Part shown: one piece after another, positions 47,402 to 56,367 of the stretch | Position numbering within the stretch: the stretch's first letter is position 1 | Layout: each line of letters begins with the position of its first letter | NCBI GenBank assembly: GCA_902795065.1 | Contig: CADBJR010000001.1 | Coordinates: 124,001-188,000, forward strand | Length of the DNA: 64,000 nucleotides | DNA from: an uncultured Coriobacteriaceae bacterium | GTDB lineage: Bacteria > Actinomycetota > Coriobacteriia > Coriobacteriales > Atopobiaceae | Direction of reading: 5' to 3' | Notes under the pieces: model-generated | What the model was told of the DNA's origin: nothing | The model's database searches: none | What the model saw: the letters and a program-made list of their open reading frames with translations, nothing else | Position numbers and translations under genes: made by a program

Positions 47402-47779
47402 CTAACGGCAGGCTATGCAGTCCATCTCGATGAGCGCACCGAGCGGAAGGGCCGAAACGCCGACGACGCTGCGCGAGGGGGCGGGCATGGGGAACCGGTC
47501 GGCGTAGACCTCGTTGACAGCGGCGAGATCGGAGAGGTCGGTGAGGTAGAGCGTGGTCTGGGCAACGTCATCAAGCGTGCAGTCGACCTCGGAGAGGACC
47601 GCCTCGACGATGTCGATGACACGCTCGGTCTGCTCGACGATGCCGCCCTCGATGAGGACCTCGCAATCGTCCGTGACCGGGATCACGCCGGACGTGAACA
47701 CGAGCCTGCCCGCCGTGGTGCCCTGCGAATAGGGACCGAAGGCCTCCGGAGCCTTACGTGCGTTGATCGCGTACTTCAT
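47402..47779 (-). CDS. ridA: RidA family enamine/imine deaminase
   Basis: 125 aa with the YjgF/YER057c/UK114 pattern: GPYSQGTTAGRLVFTSGVIP, QTTLYLTDLSDLAAVNEVYA and the end VSALPLGALIEMDCIA, whose Arg/Glu-lined cleft binds keto or imine acids. RidA clears reactive 2-aminoacrylate formed by PLP enzymes. It overlaps by 4 bp the upstream gene for a PLP-dependent C-S lyase, an enzyme type that releases exactly such imines, so the pairing makes biochemical sense. Confidence 0.95.
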   Translation of the reverse strand: MKYAINARKAPEAFGPYSQGTTAGRLVFTSGVIPVTDDCEVLIEGGIVEQTERVIDIVEAVLSEVDCTLDDVAQTTLYLTDLSDLAAVNEVYADRFPMPAPSRSVVGVSALPLGALIEMDCIACR

Positions 47780-48996
47780 GAAGCATCACTCCCCTGCCGT
47801 GCCAGTTCGAAAGCTTCCGATCCATATGCCGCCTCGAGGCGGTCGAGCGCAGCGTCGAGTACCCATGCGGGACACGCGATGTTGAATCGCTCGAACGCCT
47901 CTCCCCCTTCGCCGAAGACGGCGCCGCTGTCGAGGTAGAGCTGTGCGTGCTCGTGGAGGAACGCCTCGCGGACATCGGCGGGCATCCCCCAGGCGGAGAA
48001 GTCGGCCCAGGGCAGATAGGTGCCCTCAAGCGGATGGACGCGCAGTCCGCCGAGCCTGCCGTCGAGCCGTTCCCTGAGGCGCAGGTAGTTGCCCCAGATG
48101 ACGTCGATCAGCTCGTCGAGCCAGTCCTCGCACTCGTTGTACGCCGCGATGAGAGCGGGGTAGGCGAACGCGTTGAGCTGGAAGTGCCCCTGGGCGCTGT
48201 AGGCGCCGAGGAAGCGTTTGCGCAGGTCATCGCTCGGAATGAAGATGGCCGAGCACTGGACGCCCGCGAGGCTGAAAGTCTTGGAGCACGCCGTGCAGAC
48301 GACGATACGGCTGGCCTGCTCGGGTGTCGCGAGCTTCAGCAGCGTGGTATGCGTGTGCCCTGGCATGATGAGGTCGTCATGGATCTCGTCGCAGAGGATC
48401 GTGAGTCCGCCCTCGTCGCACACGGCGAGCAGGCCGCGGAGCTCCTCCTCGCTCCACACGCGGCCGACGGGATTGTGGGGGCTGCTGATGATGATGGCTT
48501 TGGGATGCTCGGTGCGGATGATCTCGGAGAGTCCCTCGAGGTCGAAGGTCCAGGTCGTACCGTCGCGTAGCAGCGGGTTTTCGACCAAGGTGCGTCCGGT
48601 TTGCTCGACCGCCCGGAAGAACGGATAGTACACGGGCGGTTGGACGATGACGCCGTCGCCCGGCTTCGTGAACGCGGTGACTGCCGTGTAGAGCGCGGGA
48701 ACGACGCCGGGAGAAGTGACAATCCACGACCGCTCGGGCGTCCATCCGTGGCGGCGCTCCTGCCATGCGATGCAGGCGTCGAAGAAATCCTCCGTCGGGT
48801 CGGTGTAGCCGAGCGACGTCGAGTCGATGAGCCGATGCAGGGCGGCCTTGATGGGCTCGGGGGTGAGGAACTCCATGTCGGCAACGCTCAGCGGGACGAC
48901 GTCGGACGCAACGCAGGGGTTGTCCTCGAGCATGGACTCCCACTTGGACGATCCGGTGCCGCGGCGCGCGGGAAGTGTCGTGAAATCGTGCTCCAT
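47776..48996 (-). CDS. patB: PatB/MalY-type PLP-dependent C-S lyase or aminotransferase
   Basis: 406 aa, fold type I PLP enzyme. The opening TTLPARRGTGSSKWE and the motif VVPLSVADMEFLTPEPI are typical of PatB/MalY (cystathionine beta-lyase-like). SSPHNPVGRVW, LCDEIHDDLIMPG and the PLP lysine in SKTFSLAGVQ complete the site. It likely cleaves cystathionine or other cysteine S-conjugates to pyruvate, ammonia and a thiol. GAGGAG precedes ATG 48996. It is coupled to ridA through an ATGA overlap. Confidence 0.92.
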   Translation of the reverse strand: MEHDFTTLPARRGTGSSKWESMLEDNPCVASDVVPLSVADMEFLTPEPIKAALHRLIDSTSLGYTDPTEDFFDACIAWQERRHGWTPERSWIVTSPGVVPALYTAVTAFTKPGDGVIVQPPVYYPFFRAVEQTGRTLVENPLLRDGTTWTFDLEGLSEIIRTEHPKAIIISSPHNPVGRVWSEEELRGLLAVCDEGGLTILCDEIHDDLIMPGHTHTTLLKLATPEQASRIVVCTACSKTFSLAGVQCSAIFIPSDDLRKRFLGAYSAQGHFQLNAFAYPALIAAYNECEDWLDELIDVIWGNYLRLRERLDGRLGGLRVHPLEGTYLPWADFSAWGMPADVREAFLHEHAQLYLDSGAVFGEGGEAFERFNIACPAWVLDAALDRLEAAYGSEAFELARQGSDAS

Positions 48997-49048
48997 GTGG
49001 CTCCTCACTGATCGTCGGGCGGAAAGAAAACGGGTCGTCAACCTCTCA

Positions 49049-49861
49049 TCACGGATGGCCGAGGCCGCGCTCGCCGATGAAGCCACCGTCTCCGCGAACC
49101 AACCCCCATGCCGAGAGCTCCTCGGGACCGGCTTCGATACGGTCATCCGTCGCGAGCGATCTTCCCCAGGGCAGGAGCTCGAGAAGCGCGGCGAGCGTGG
49201 CATGTCCCTCAGGGTTGACGTAGGTGAACGAGAGGAAGCTCCTGAAGAGGCTCACCGCGAACGATGTCGGGCAGAAGACGATCCATGCATCGGTGAAGGG
49301 CACAGGCAGATGAGCGAGAACGCAGGGCACGCCATCGAAGGGAACGGTCGCGACGGAGCCCGCATCGGGAAGCGCAACCTCGCCCGTGTAGTCTAAGATA
49401 AGCGCACGGCAGCGCGACCCGGCGATCATGAGGGGCACAAGAAGGTCGGCAGCATCCTCGATGGACACGTCGCCGAAAGCGGGAGCACCTTCGCGCTCGA
49501 TCGCCGAGACGAACGAAAGCCATCCGTCAAGCACCTCGTGGCGCGGGGTGGCATCGACGAGCACGTACTCGTGCTCCCCTCCCCTGACGAGGATGGGAAC
49601 CGAGATGAGCGAGCCATCGCCGGAGAGGACCGCGGAGAACGAGCAGGAGCCCGGGGCAAGGCGCCGCGAAGCCGAGAGCGCTTCGATAAGGCTCTGGGCA
49701 CCTGCGCCGGAGATGAAGCGGTAGCAGGCACCCGTGAGGTCGAAGAGCGCCACGCCCTCGAGCGCTTCCGCGAGGGGCGCCTCGTTGAGATAGGAGACGA
49801 CGCGGCCGTCATCGATCGACGCACCGAGATATCCATGCTCAAGCAGCAGCGGCCACGCCAT
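49049..49861 (-). CDS. GcvT/YgfZ-fold aminomethyltransferase-like protein
   Basis: 270 aa, shorter than true glycine-cleavage T protein (about 360). The visible GcvT-like blocks are VALFDLTGACYRFISGAGAQ, APGSCSFSAVLSGDGSLISV and YVLVDATPRHEVLDGW. No glycine cleavage genes are adjacent. It may be a folate-binding YgfZ-like protein or a specialised demethylase; I cannot tell which. It ends a minus-strand run with the carboxypeptidase gene immediately upstream (1 bp). Confidence 0.7.
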   Translation of the reverse strand: MAWPLLLEHGYLGASIDDGRVVSYLNEAPLAEALEGVALFDLTGACYRFISGAGAQSLIEALSASRRLAPGSCSFSAVLSGDGSLISVPILVRGGEHEYVLVDATPRHEVLDGWLSFVSAIEREGAPAFGDVSIEDAADLLVPLMIAGSRCRALILDYTGEVALPDAGSVATVPFDGVPCVLAHLPVPFTDAWIVFCPTSFAVSLFRSFLSFTYVNPEGHATLAALLELLPWGRSLATDDRIEAGPEELSAWGLVRGDGGFIGERGLGHP

Positions 49862-49862
49862 G

Positions 49863-50990
49863 CTATCCCTCCTCCGAGAAGAGCGGCAGCGCGAACACGT
49901 TGCCTATCGAGGGCATGTGCGAGAGCTCGGGGGATGCGACGATGAGCACGGTCCCCACGGAATTGCTCCCCTGCGCCCAGCTCACCGCGCCGACCATCTG
50001 GCCCGGCACGGCGAGCACCGAATCACGCACCATGACGCCCTCGTAGGAGAGCCCCTCCCCCGTGTTGTAGTACCCGATGTCGGTCGTCTCGGAGGGACGG
50101 ACGGGGCAGGAGTACCTGAAATCGTAGGCGAAGGGCTGGATGTCGATGATCCAGCTCGAGGCGGCGACGCGCCTCGTCGTCCTGACCGAATAGCCCCAAT
50201 CGAGGAGCGCCATCGTATCGGACCAGCGGCCCCAGTCGCTGTCGCAGCCGAGGACGCAGGTGTAGAGCGTGGCGCCATCGCGCCGCGCTGCGCCGAGGAA
50301 GCAGTAACCCGACTTCTCGGAGCCCGTCTTGATGCCGAGGGCGCCCTGGTAGACGTCGAGCAGATAGTCGGTGGAGCTGAACGTCTGGTACCAGCCGTCG
50401 CAGTATGCCTCGGTATACGGCAGCCTCACAGTGCTCGCGATGAAGGGATAGTGCTCGAGGGCGTAGCGCCCGAGGATCACGAGGTCCTCGACCGTCGAGT
50501 AATGACCATCCTCCTCGAGCCCGTGGGGATTGGCGAAATGGGTGTGGTTCATGCCGAGCTCGCGCGCCTTGGCGTTCATGAGCACAACGAACTCATCCAC
50601 GGAACCCGCGACGTTCTGGGCAACGTAGCACGCGGCATCGTTGCCCGAGTAGACGAGCATGACGCGCAGAAGATCGCGGAGCGTCGGAGCGTCATCCGAG
50701 GTGAATCCCGCCGTCTGCGAGTAGGGCCCGAGATCGACGTAGTCGATCGAGCAGACGGTGTCGAGATCCATCCCGCTGTCGAGAGCGACGACCGCCGTCA
50801 TGACCTTGGTGACCGATGCCATGCCCATCTCACGCTCTACGTTCTTGCTCCACAGGATGCTTCCCGAGGAGTCGACGACGATGGCCGCCTGCGCCTCCTC
50901 GACCTCGGGAGCCGTCTCGAACGCGTACGCGGGCGTGCAGACGAGCGCAATGCTCGCAAGCAGGGATAGCAGGACCGGCCTAATCCTCAT
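49863..50990 (-). CDS. dacA: D-alanyl-D-alanine carboxypeptidase (PBP5 family)
   Basis: 375 aa. A signal peptide ends at PAYA. The serine peptidase motifs are in order: SVTK (SxxK) in MASVTKVMTA, SGN in VYSGNDAACYVAQ, and KTG in GIKTGSEKSG. It trims the terminal D-Ala of peptidoglycan stem peptides outside the membrane. The C-terminal region (about 270-375) is beta-rich without an obvious amphipathic anchor. The start overlaps the end of the second pgsA by 11 bp, so the two are co-transcribed. Confidence 0.93.
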   Translation of the reverse strand: MRIRPVLLSLLASIALVCTPAYAFETAPEVEEAQAAIVVDSSGSILWSKNVEREMGMASVTKVMTAVVALDSGMDLDTVCSIDYVDLGPYSQTAGFTSDDAPTLRDLLRVMLVYSGNDAACYVAQNVAGSVDEFVVLMNAKARELGMNHTHFANPHGLEEDGHYSTVEDLVILGRYALEHYPFIASTVRLPYTEAYCDGWYQTFSSTDYLLDVYQGALGIKTGSEKSGYCFLGAARRDGATLYTCVLGCDSDWGRWSDTMALLDWGYSVRTTRRVAASSWIIDIQPFAYDFRYSCPVRPSETTDIGYYNTGEGLSYEGVMVRDSVLAVPGQMVGAVSWAQGSNSVGTVLIVASPELSHMPSIGNVFALPLFSEEG

Positions 50991-51708
50991 TGCCGCTCTT
51001 CTCGCGGATGATTCGGAGGCCCTTGATGTAGTAGATGACCGCCGTGATGATCGAGAAGACCATGCCGATGTAGATGAAGAAGATGCCGATGGCGACCGGA
51101 TCGGAGTTGAAGCCGGGCAGCCACCATTTCGAGACGAGGCCGAGGCCCTGGACCTGGGGATGGCCGAGCAGCATGTCGCAGAACCCGAACATGAGGCAGG
51201 CGGTGGCGAGCTTGCCGATGAAGATGACATCGACCGGGCGGCGCTCGTATTGCTGCAGGTAGACCGCACCGCCGGCGAGCACGACGTCACGGGTTATGAC
51301 GACGAGGGCGATCCAGAACGGGAGCTCGTCGGCGGCGACGAGGCCGATGACGCCCGTGAAGAGCAGGAAGCGGTCCATGACGGGATCCATGATCTTGCCC
51401 ACCCAGGATACCGTCTGCGTGCGGCGGGCGACCTGGCCGTCGAGGAAGTCGGTGATGGCGGCGATGATGTAGCACGTGAGCGCCACGCCGCGCGCATGTG
51501 GCCTCGGGAACAGGAGAAGGAAGAAGAACGTGAGCACGAAGCGGCAGAGCGTGATGAAGTTCGCGACCGTGAAGATGGCGTCGGACGGGTTGTCCGCAGA
51601 ACCGACGGGCGCCTCGATGCCGCCCGCCTGCTGACGCTGGGCCGTCTCGGAATCGACGGCGTGCTTGATCTGCTCGGTTATCGTCTTCTGGTCGCCCACG
51701 CTACCCAT
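50980..51708 (-). CDS. CDP-alcohol phosphatidyltransferase, second PgsA-type protein
   Basis: 242 aa. A hydrophilic N-terminal extension of about 45 residues precedes membrane helices. The CDP-alcohol signature begins DFLDGQVARR and ends VGKIMDPVMDR, with all Asp and Gly in place. It is a paralogue of the pgsA at 28604-29215. It could be a second phosphatidylglycerol-phosphate synthase or make another phospholipid, such as cardiolipin or phosphatidylinositol phosphate. AGAGGAG precedes ATG 51708. The carboxypeptidase gene follows with overlap. Confidence 0.88.
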   Translation of the reverse strand: MGSVGDQKTITEQIKHAVDSETAQRQQAGGIEAPVGSADNPSDAIFTVANFITLCRFVLTFFFLLLFPRPHARGVALTCYIIAAITDFLDGQVARRTQTVSWVGKIMDPVMDRFLLFTGVIGLVAADELPFWIALVVITRDVVLAGGAVYLQQYERRPVDVIFIGKLATACLMFGFCDMLLGHPQVQGLGLVSKWWLPGFNSDPVAIGIFFIYIGMVFSIITAVIYYIKGLRIIREKSGNED

Positions 51709-51839
51709 AGCTCCTCTGTTGCTGCATACCACAATGGATTGTACCCCAACGGGAGCTTGGGACACGTATCCCTCGCGTCTTCACGTCACATGCGCAGAAC
51801 GGTCGCTGGACGGCGAGCGTCTTCGCTGCAACGCGATGC

Positions 51840-52355
51840 CTAGACGGTCATGCTGATCTCGGAGGCAGCCTTCCGCGTGTAGTGCATCCTCGAGGGAACC
51901 GCGTCCTCCGCCGCATAGCCGATCGGGAAGATGCCGATGAGACGGTAATCATCGGTCTCGGTGAAGGCCTCCTGGATGGCGGCGGCATTGAAATCGCCCA
52001 CCCACAGCGCTCCGAGTCCGAGGTCGTGCGCCGCGAGCAGCATATGCGCGCCCACGATGCCGCCGTCGATCTCTGCGAAGTTGAGGCCGCTCGACCTGCA
52101 TGCACCGGCCTCGTCGGACTTGACGCCGAGGATGAGCATCACGGGGGCGTTGAAATGGTACGGCGTCGAGGCGCGGACGACCTTCTGGGAGATGGGGTCG
52201 TCGACGACCCAGACGTACCACGCCTGCGCGTTGCACGCTGTCGGTGCGGCGATTCCCGCATCGATGATACGGTCGATCATCCAGCGCTCGACGGGCCTGT
52301 CGGAGTACGTGCGGCAGGAGTAGCGCTCGTGAGCGAGTACGAGGAAATCGTTCAT
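51840..52355 (-). CDS. Nitroreductase family protein
   Basis: 171 aa, FMN-dependent. Family marks are LAHERYSCRTYSDRPVERWM, APTACNAQAWYVWVVDD and the late GIFPIGYAAED. Substrates of this family range from nitroaromatics to flavins and quinones and cannot be read from sequence. GGAAGGGG precedes ATG 52355. It is the last gene of a minus-strand run with the GNAT and Gfo/Idh genes upstream. Confidence 0.92.
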   Translation of the reverse strand: MNDFLVLAHERYSCRTYSDRPVERWMIDRIIDAGIAAPTACNAQAWYVWVVDDPISQKVVRASTPYHFNAPVMLILGVKSDEAGACRSSGLNFAEIDGGIVGAHMLLAAHDLGLGALWVGDFNAAAIQEAFTETDDYRLIGIFPIGYAAEDAVPSRMHYTRKAASEISMTV

Positions 52356-52373
52356 GATGCCCCTTCCCAACGG

Positions 52374-52892
52374 TTACAGAAGCTTCTCCATCCAAACCAT
52401 GTCGTATGTGCGCCCGAACTTGCGACCGCAAGCATAGAAACGGCCGATGATCTCGAACCCGAGCCGCTCGTGGAACGCCACGCTCCCCTCGTCGAGATAC
52501 TCATCGGCGATGAGGGGGTACGCGATGCAGGCGTAGAGGTTCGTGACACCGGCTGCGCGCAGGCGGCGTTCGAGCTCCCCGTAGAGCGCCGTGCCGATCC
52601 CTGCGCGCGTGAGCCGCGGGTCGAGGTAGATGGAGAGCTCGACGCAGGCGTCGTAGGCATCCTGCGGACGGAAGCGCGCGGCATACGCGTAGCCCGCGAA
52701 CCGCCCGTCCTGCTCGGCGACGAGGAACGGATGGCGCGGATCGAGGTCGGAGATGAGCTCGGCGAAGTGCTCCGGCGGACGTGCATGGCAGTCGAAGGTG
52801 ATCGCAGTCGCCTCGACGTAGTGGGCGAAGAGGGCTGCGATCGCCTCGGCATCGGCGGGAGCAGCGTCGCGTATGGTCAGGTCCGCCATCAT
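52374..52892 (-). CDS. GNAT N-acetyltransferase, phosphinothricin acetyltransferase-like
   Basis: 172 aa. The opening LTIRDAAPADAEAIAALFAHYVEATAIT and the acetyl-CoA loop LTRAGIGTALYGELERRL, plus AFHERLGFEIIGRF, match the Pat/Bar-type GNAT subgroup. Such enzymes acetylate amino acids or amino-acid analogues such as methionine sulfoximine. It starts at an ATGATG that overlaps the stop codon of the upstream oxidoreductase gene. Confidence 0.9.
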   Translation of the reverse strand: MMADLTIRDAAPADAEAIAALFAHYVEATAITFDCHARPPEHFAELISDLDPRHPFLVAEQDGRFAGYAYAARFRPQDAYDACVELSIYLDPRLTRAGIGTALYGELERRLRAAGVTNLYACIAYPLIADEYLDEGSVAFHERLGFEIIGRFYACGRKFGRTYDMVWMEKLL

Positions 52893-53911
52893 GCTCCGTG
52901 GCGCTCGTCGTGGACGATGGAGCCCGAGAGCAGCGAATCGAGGCCCATGTAGACGAGGCGGACCGCCATCTTGCCATCATGGCCGGTCACACGTACGGGA
53001 GCATCATCGACGATGGCGTCGACGAAGTCCTGCGCCTCGCGGATGTAGGCCTCGCGGAAGAGATACGTCCAGGAGTTGTTCATGGGACGCCTGATGGTGC
53101 CGTCGGCGGTCGCGACGGTGTAGGTCTCGCGCGGCTGCTGCCCCACGAGGATCGAGCCCTTGGTGCCGAGGATCTCGAGGCGGTGGTCGTAGCCGTACTG
53201 CACGTACTGCGCGCCCTCGACCATGCCGAGCTTGCCATCGGCGAACGAGAGCGTCATGGCAAAGCTGTCATACCACTCGGGCCACTCATCGGCGACCTCG
53301 GGAGAGCGGAAGTTGCCGCCGATGGCGTAGACGCTCTCGACCTCGGAGCCCGCGAACCAGCGCAGCAGGTCGAAGTCGTGCGAGCTGACCTCGCCGATCG
53401 GACCGAAGCTCTTGCGCACGTCGTACATCCACTCCTTGGGGCGGCTCGGTCCGTGCGTGAGCGACTTGACGAGCACCACGTCGCCGATCTCGCCTGCGTC
53501 GATGGCCTCCTTAGCATGCTGAGCGCTCTCCTCGAAGCGGCGCATGAAGCCGATCTGCAGCTTCACGCCCGCCGCGTCGCAGGCGGCGATCATCTCGTCG
53601 CACTCGGACTCGGAAGACGCCATGGGCTTCTCGCAGAAGACGTGCTTGCCCGCAGCTGCAGCTGCGACCACGATGTCGCGGTGCATGCCGGTCGGGGTCA
53701 CGACGACGATCGCATCGATGTCGGGATCGGCCATGACGTCATGCCAGTCAGCGTAGGCGCGATCGGCGCCGAAGTCGGCGACGGCGCTCGCACGTGCCTC
53801 CTCCATCGGATCGCATACGGCGAGCAGGTTCGCCCCGCGAACCCCTCCCGCATAGCTCTTCATATGGATCCTGCCGGCACGTCCGCAGCCGATGACGCAC
53901 ACGTTCAGCAT
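52889..53911 (-). CDS. Gfo/Idh/MocA family oxidoreductase
   Basis: 340 aa. The N-terminal Rossmann fold reads NVCVIGCGRAGRIHMKSY. The family's catalytic Lys lies in KHVFCEKPMASS, and SSHDFDLLRWFAG contributes the active-site Asp and His. The C-terminal alpha/beta domain follows. It resembles myo-inositol 2-dehydrogenases, but no other inositol genes are near, so the sugar substrate is open. It heads a minus-strand run (oxidoreductase, GNAT, nitroreductase) divergent from deoC. Confidence 0.92.
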   Translation of the reverse strand: MLNVCVIGCGRAGRIHMKSYAGGVRGANLLAVCDPMEEARASAVADFGADRAYADWHDVMADPDIDAIVVVTPTGMHRDIVVAAAAAGKHVFCEKPMASSESECDEMIAACDAAGVKLQIGFMRRFEESAQHAKEAIDAGEIGDVVLVKSLTHGPSRPKEWMYDVRKSFGPIGEVSSHDFDLLRWFAGSEVESVYAIGGNFRSPEVADEWPEWYDSFAMTLSFADGKLGMVEGAQYVQYGYDHRLEILGTKGSILVGQQPRETYTVATADGTIRRPMNNSWTYLFREAYIREAQDFVDAIVDDAPVRVTGHDGKMAVRLVYMGLDSLLSGSIVHDERHGA

Positions 53912-54006
53912 AGTCGCTCTCCCCTTCCCGCAGCTTCCACCATCGTTCAGCTATCGTCTATTATGTGCAGCTCGTACCCGTTCATGCAATCAGGAGGGAT
54001 GCAGCC

Positions 54007-54717
54007 GTGGCAACGTGGACGCTCGACGGCCTTGCCCGTCTCATCGACCATACCAACCTCAAGCCGTTCGCCAGCGCGTCGGACATGGAGAAGCTCTGTG
54101 CGGAGGCGCGCGGCAACCACTTCGCCATGGTTGCGATCAACCAGGTGCAGACCGCGCTCTGCAAGCGCCTGCTCGACGGTACCGACATCCATGTGGGCGC
54201 TGCCATCAGCTTCCCGTTCGGACAGACGACCATCGCCTCGAAGGTCTTCGATTCGAAGGACGCCATCGCCAACGGTGCTGACGAGATCGACTATGTGGTG
54301 AACCTCACCGAGCTCAAGAATGGCAACTGGGGCCACGTCGAGGAGGAGATGGCGGCAGTCGTCGCGGTGTGCCGCGCTGCCGGTGCCGTCGCGAAGGTCA
54401 TCTTCGAGAATTGCTACCTCGTCGACGAGGAGAAGATCCATCTCTGCGACATCGCGAGCAGGGTAAAGCCCGACTTCATCAAGACGTCGACTGGGTTCGG
54501 CACGGGCGGAGCGACCTACGAAGACATCAAGCTCATGATCACCCATGTCGATCCTGCGGTGAACGTGAAGGCGGCAGGAGGCGTCCGCACGGCAGAGCAG
54601 TTCCTCGAGTTCGTGCGACTTGGCTGCAGGCGCATCGGCACGAGCGCCGGCGTCAAGATCATCGACGAGATCGGCGCCATGATGGCGGAACGGGGCGTGG
54701 AGACGATCGAGCTTTAG
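54007..54717 (+). CDS. deoC: Deoxyribose-phosphate aldolase
   Basis: 236 aa. It cleaves 2-deoxyribose 5-phosphate to glyceraldehyde 3-phosphate and acetaldehyde in deoxynucleoside breakdown. ARLIDHTNLKP, ADEIDYVVN, AKVIFENCYL and the Schiff-base Lys in VKAAGGVRTAEQ are present. The start is GTG 54007, 8 nt after AGGAGGG; an earlier ATG lacks a ribosome site. It is the last chromosomal gene before the integrated element. Confidence 0.95.
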   Translation: MATWTLDGLARLIDHTNLKPFASASDMEKLCAEARGNHFAMVAINQVQTALCKRLLDGTDIHVGAAISFPFGQTTIASKVFDSKDAIANGADEIDYVVNLTELKNGNWGHVEEEMAAVVAVCRAAGAVAKVIFENCYLVDEEKIHLCDIASRVKPDFIKTSTGFGTGGATYEDIKLMITHVDPAVNVKAAGGVRTAEQFLEFVRLGCRRIGTSAGVKIIDEIGAMMAERGVETIEL

Positions 54718-54759
54718 GCAGTCGAGCCCTCCCCCGTCTCGCAAAGTATCCAGATAACG

Positions 54760-54841
54760 AAAAAGGCCAGGGCATATGCCCTGACCTCGAAGTTTCTGGT
54801 CGGGTGGACTGGATTCGAACCAGCGACCCCTTGACCCCCAG
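54760..54841 (-). repeat. attL: displaced tRNA 3' half with its terminator
   Basis: On the minus strand this reads from an anticodon-loop-like CTGGGGG (U33, GGG at 34-36) through stem TCAAG, variable loop GGGTC, T arm GCTGG-TTCGAAT-CCAGT and acceptor CCACCCG-A-CCA (CCA at 54797-54799). A hairpin (54764-54787) and TTTTT follow. The 5' half of the tRNA is absent here. The piece matches the right end over at least 61 identical bases. Confidence 0.8.
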
Positions 54842-54855
54842 CGGGACACGCTGGG
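54837..54855. repeat. Inverted repeat at the inner edge of attL
   Basis: CCCAGCG (54837-54843) and CGCTGGG (54849-54855) flank GGACA. It begins where the tRNA-like sequence ends and could be the core site contacted by the integrase. Confidence 0.45.
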
Positions 54856-54957
54856 CAAACTTCTTCGACAGGCGTGAACACGCTCGCAGATATCGCCACG
54901 TAAACGGCGCAATGCCGTGTAACCTTCGCCATGACAGGAAGGGCTCGACGCCCGAGT

Positions 54958-54999
54958 TTGGTGCACGTGCACCAAGCGATTTGGTGCACGTTTGGTGCA
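54958..54999. repeat. Left cluster of TTGGTGCA sites (integrase arm sites)
   Basis: Four copies of TTGGTGCA: 54958-54965 (+), 54968-54975 (-), 54981-54988 (+) and 54992-54999 (+), immediately before the integrase gene. Five more occur at the right end. Repeats of this kind at both ends are what arm-binding sites of tyrosine integrases look like. Confidence 0.75.
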
Positions 55000-55018
55000 A
55001 GGCGAGGGGACGGATTCT

Positions 55019-56224
55019 ATGCACTTCACCAACGCGTTTATACGCGGCAAGAAGCCGCCGTTCCGCGGCGTCTTCAAGTACAAGGACAAGGACGGCGAGT
55101 GGCGCCAGACGGTGCGCACGCTCAAGGCCCAGGGCATCTCCGAGGCAAAGCGTGAGCTTGCCGAGATGAGGGTCGCGCTCGAGGAGGAGCACGAGCGAAA
55201 GATCGAGGTGGCCAGGGCCACGATGACGGTGGACGAGTACCTCGAGAGATACATCTCCGACCTCGACAGGTCCCGCTCGCTCGAGCGCTCCACCATCAAC
55301 GGCTACCGCTGCTATGCCAAGAACGTCTCCAACGGCCTCGGCAGGGTGCGCCTCTCAGAGCTCAACGCCGCCCAGGTGAGGGCGTGGGAGGCCAAGCTCC
55401 TCAAGGACGGCCTCTCGGGCACCACAGTGCGCAAGGCCCACGTCCTGCTCAAGAGCGCCTGCGAGCAGGCCGTCCAGGCGGGGATCATCCCCAGGAACCC
55501 GCTCGCCGCCGTGAGGCCCCCAAAGGCCGAGGACCCCATGCCCAACGCACTCAGCGACCGCACGAGGCGCACCCTCCTCACGTATCTCGACGCGGCGGCT
55601 GACACGCCCTTCAACCTCGCCGTCCTCATGGCGCTCTCCACGGGCATGCGGGAGGGCGAGCTCTGCGGCCTCAGATGGGCCGACGTCGACCTCAAGAACC
55701 GCACCCTCTGGGTGAGAAGGTCCGTGGCGAGGGACAACGGCAAGTACTACGTCAAGCCTCCCAAGACGCGCACGAGCGTGCGAGACATCCCCCTCACGGC
55801 AGCCATCGTCGAGAGGCTCAAAGCCAGGAAGGACGCGCAGGAGACCGAGCTCATCGTAGCGGGCCTCGAGCCCTCCGAGGAGCGCATGTCCCAGATCTAC
55901 GTCCTCGGGGAGGTCGACGGCTCATTCATGAAGCCGCACGGCCTCTGGAGGCCCTGGAAGGCGCTGGCCGACTCCATGGGGCTCGTTGGCACGCAGGGCA
56001 GGAGGCCGACCTTCCACGACCTGCGCCACACCTTCGCGACCTATGCGATCGCCGAGGGCATCGACGTCAAGACCGTGAGCTCGATCATGGGCCACGCCAA
56101 CGCCGCCATGACGCTCAACATCTACGCGAGCGCCGACGCGGACGCCAAGCGGGCGGCCGCCATGACGATCGACGAGGTCATGGGCAGGAGGCTCGCCCCG
56201 CAGGAGATCAGGAGCTTCGCATGA
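55019..56224 (+). CDS. int: Tyrosine-type site-specific integrase
   Basis: 401 aa. An N-terminal arm-binding-like region (FRGVFKYKDKDGEWRQT) and a SAM-like core-binding domain (about 65-170, MTVDEYLERYISDL) precede the catalytic domain. It has Arg in STGMREGELCGLRW, HDLRHTFATYAI (His-x2-Arg), His in MGHANAAMTLNIY and the nucleophile Tyr at its end. It integrates and excises the element at the tRNA gene. ATG 55019 is preceded by GAGGGG; a TTG further upstream lies inside the last TTGGTGCA site. Confidence 0.95.
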   Translation: MHFTNAFIRGKKPPFRGVFKYKDKDGEWRQTVRTLKAQGISEAKRELAEMRVALEEEHERKIEVARATMTVDEYLERYISDLDRSRSLERSTINGYRCYAKNVSNGLGRVRLSELNAAQVRAWEAKLLKDGLSGTTVRKAHVLLKSACEQAVQAGIIPRNPLAAVRPPKAEDPMPNALSDRTRRTLLTYLDAAADTPFNLAVLMALSTGMREGELCGLRWADVDLKNRTLWVRRSVARDNGKYYVKPPKTRTSVRDIPLTAAIVERLKARKDAQETELIVAGLEPSEERMSQIYVLGEVDGSFMKPHGLWRPWKALADSMGLVGTQGRRPTFHDLRHTFATYAIAEGIDVKTVSSIMGHANAAMTLNIYASADADAKRAAAMTIDEVMGRRLAPQEIRSFA

Positions 56225-56363
56225 CCGTACAACCATGCTACGAAATCACGAAACGATAGCATGAGCGTTCGCCAAGTGATGGGGTGGCAAGGGGTAGCTT
56301 CTGGTGACCATGCAGGTCTTTTGAGCAGAGCATCTGTATAACTACTCTCCGGTGTGGTATAAA
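56225..56363 (+). promoter_or_regulatory. Promoter region of the DUF3800 module
   Basis: Non-coding stretch after int. An extended -10 element, TG-G-TATAAA (56355-56363), sits just before the hairpin cluster and would start an RNA near 56370. No good -35 box is seen, which is normal for extended -10 promoters. Confidence 0.5.
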
Positions 56364-56367
56364 GGTT

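Noticed and set aside
54797-54880. Complete tRNA gene at the left element end
   Set aside because: The 5' half is missing: no sequence pairing with acceptor CCACCCG or anticodon stem TCAAG is found upstream on the minus strand. Only the 3' half remains.
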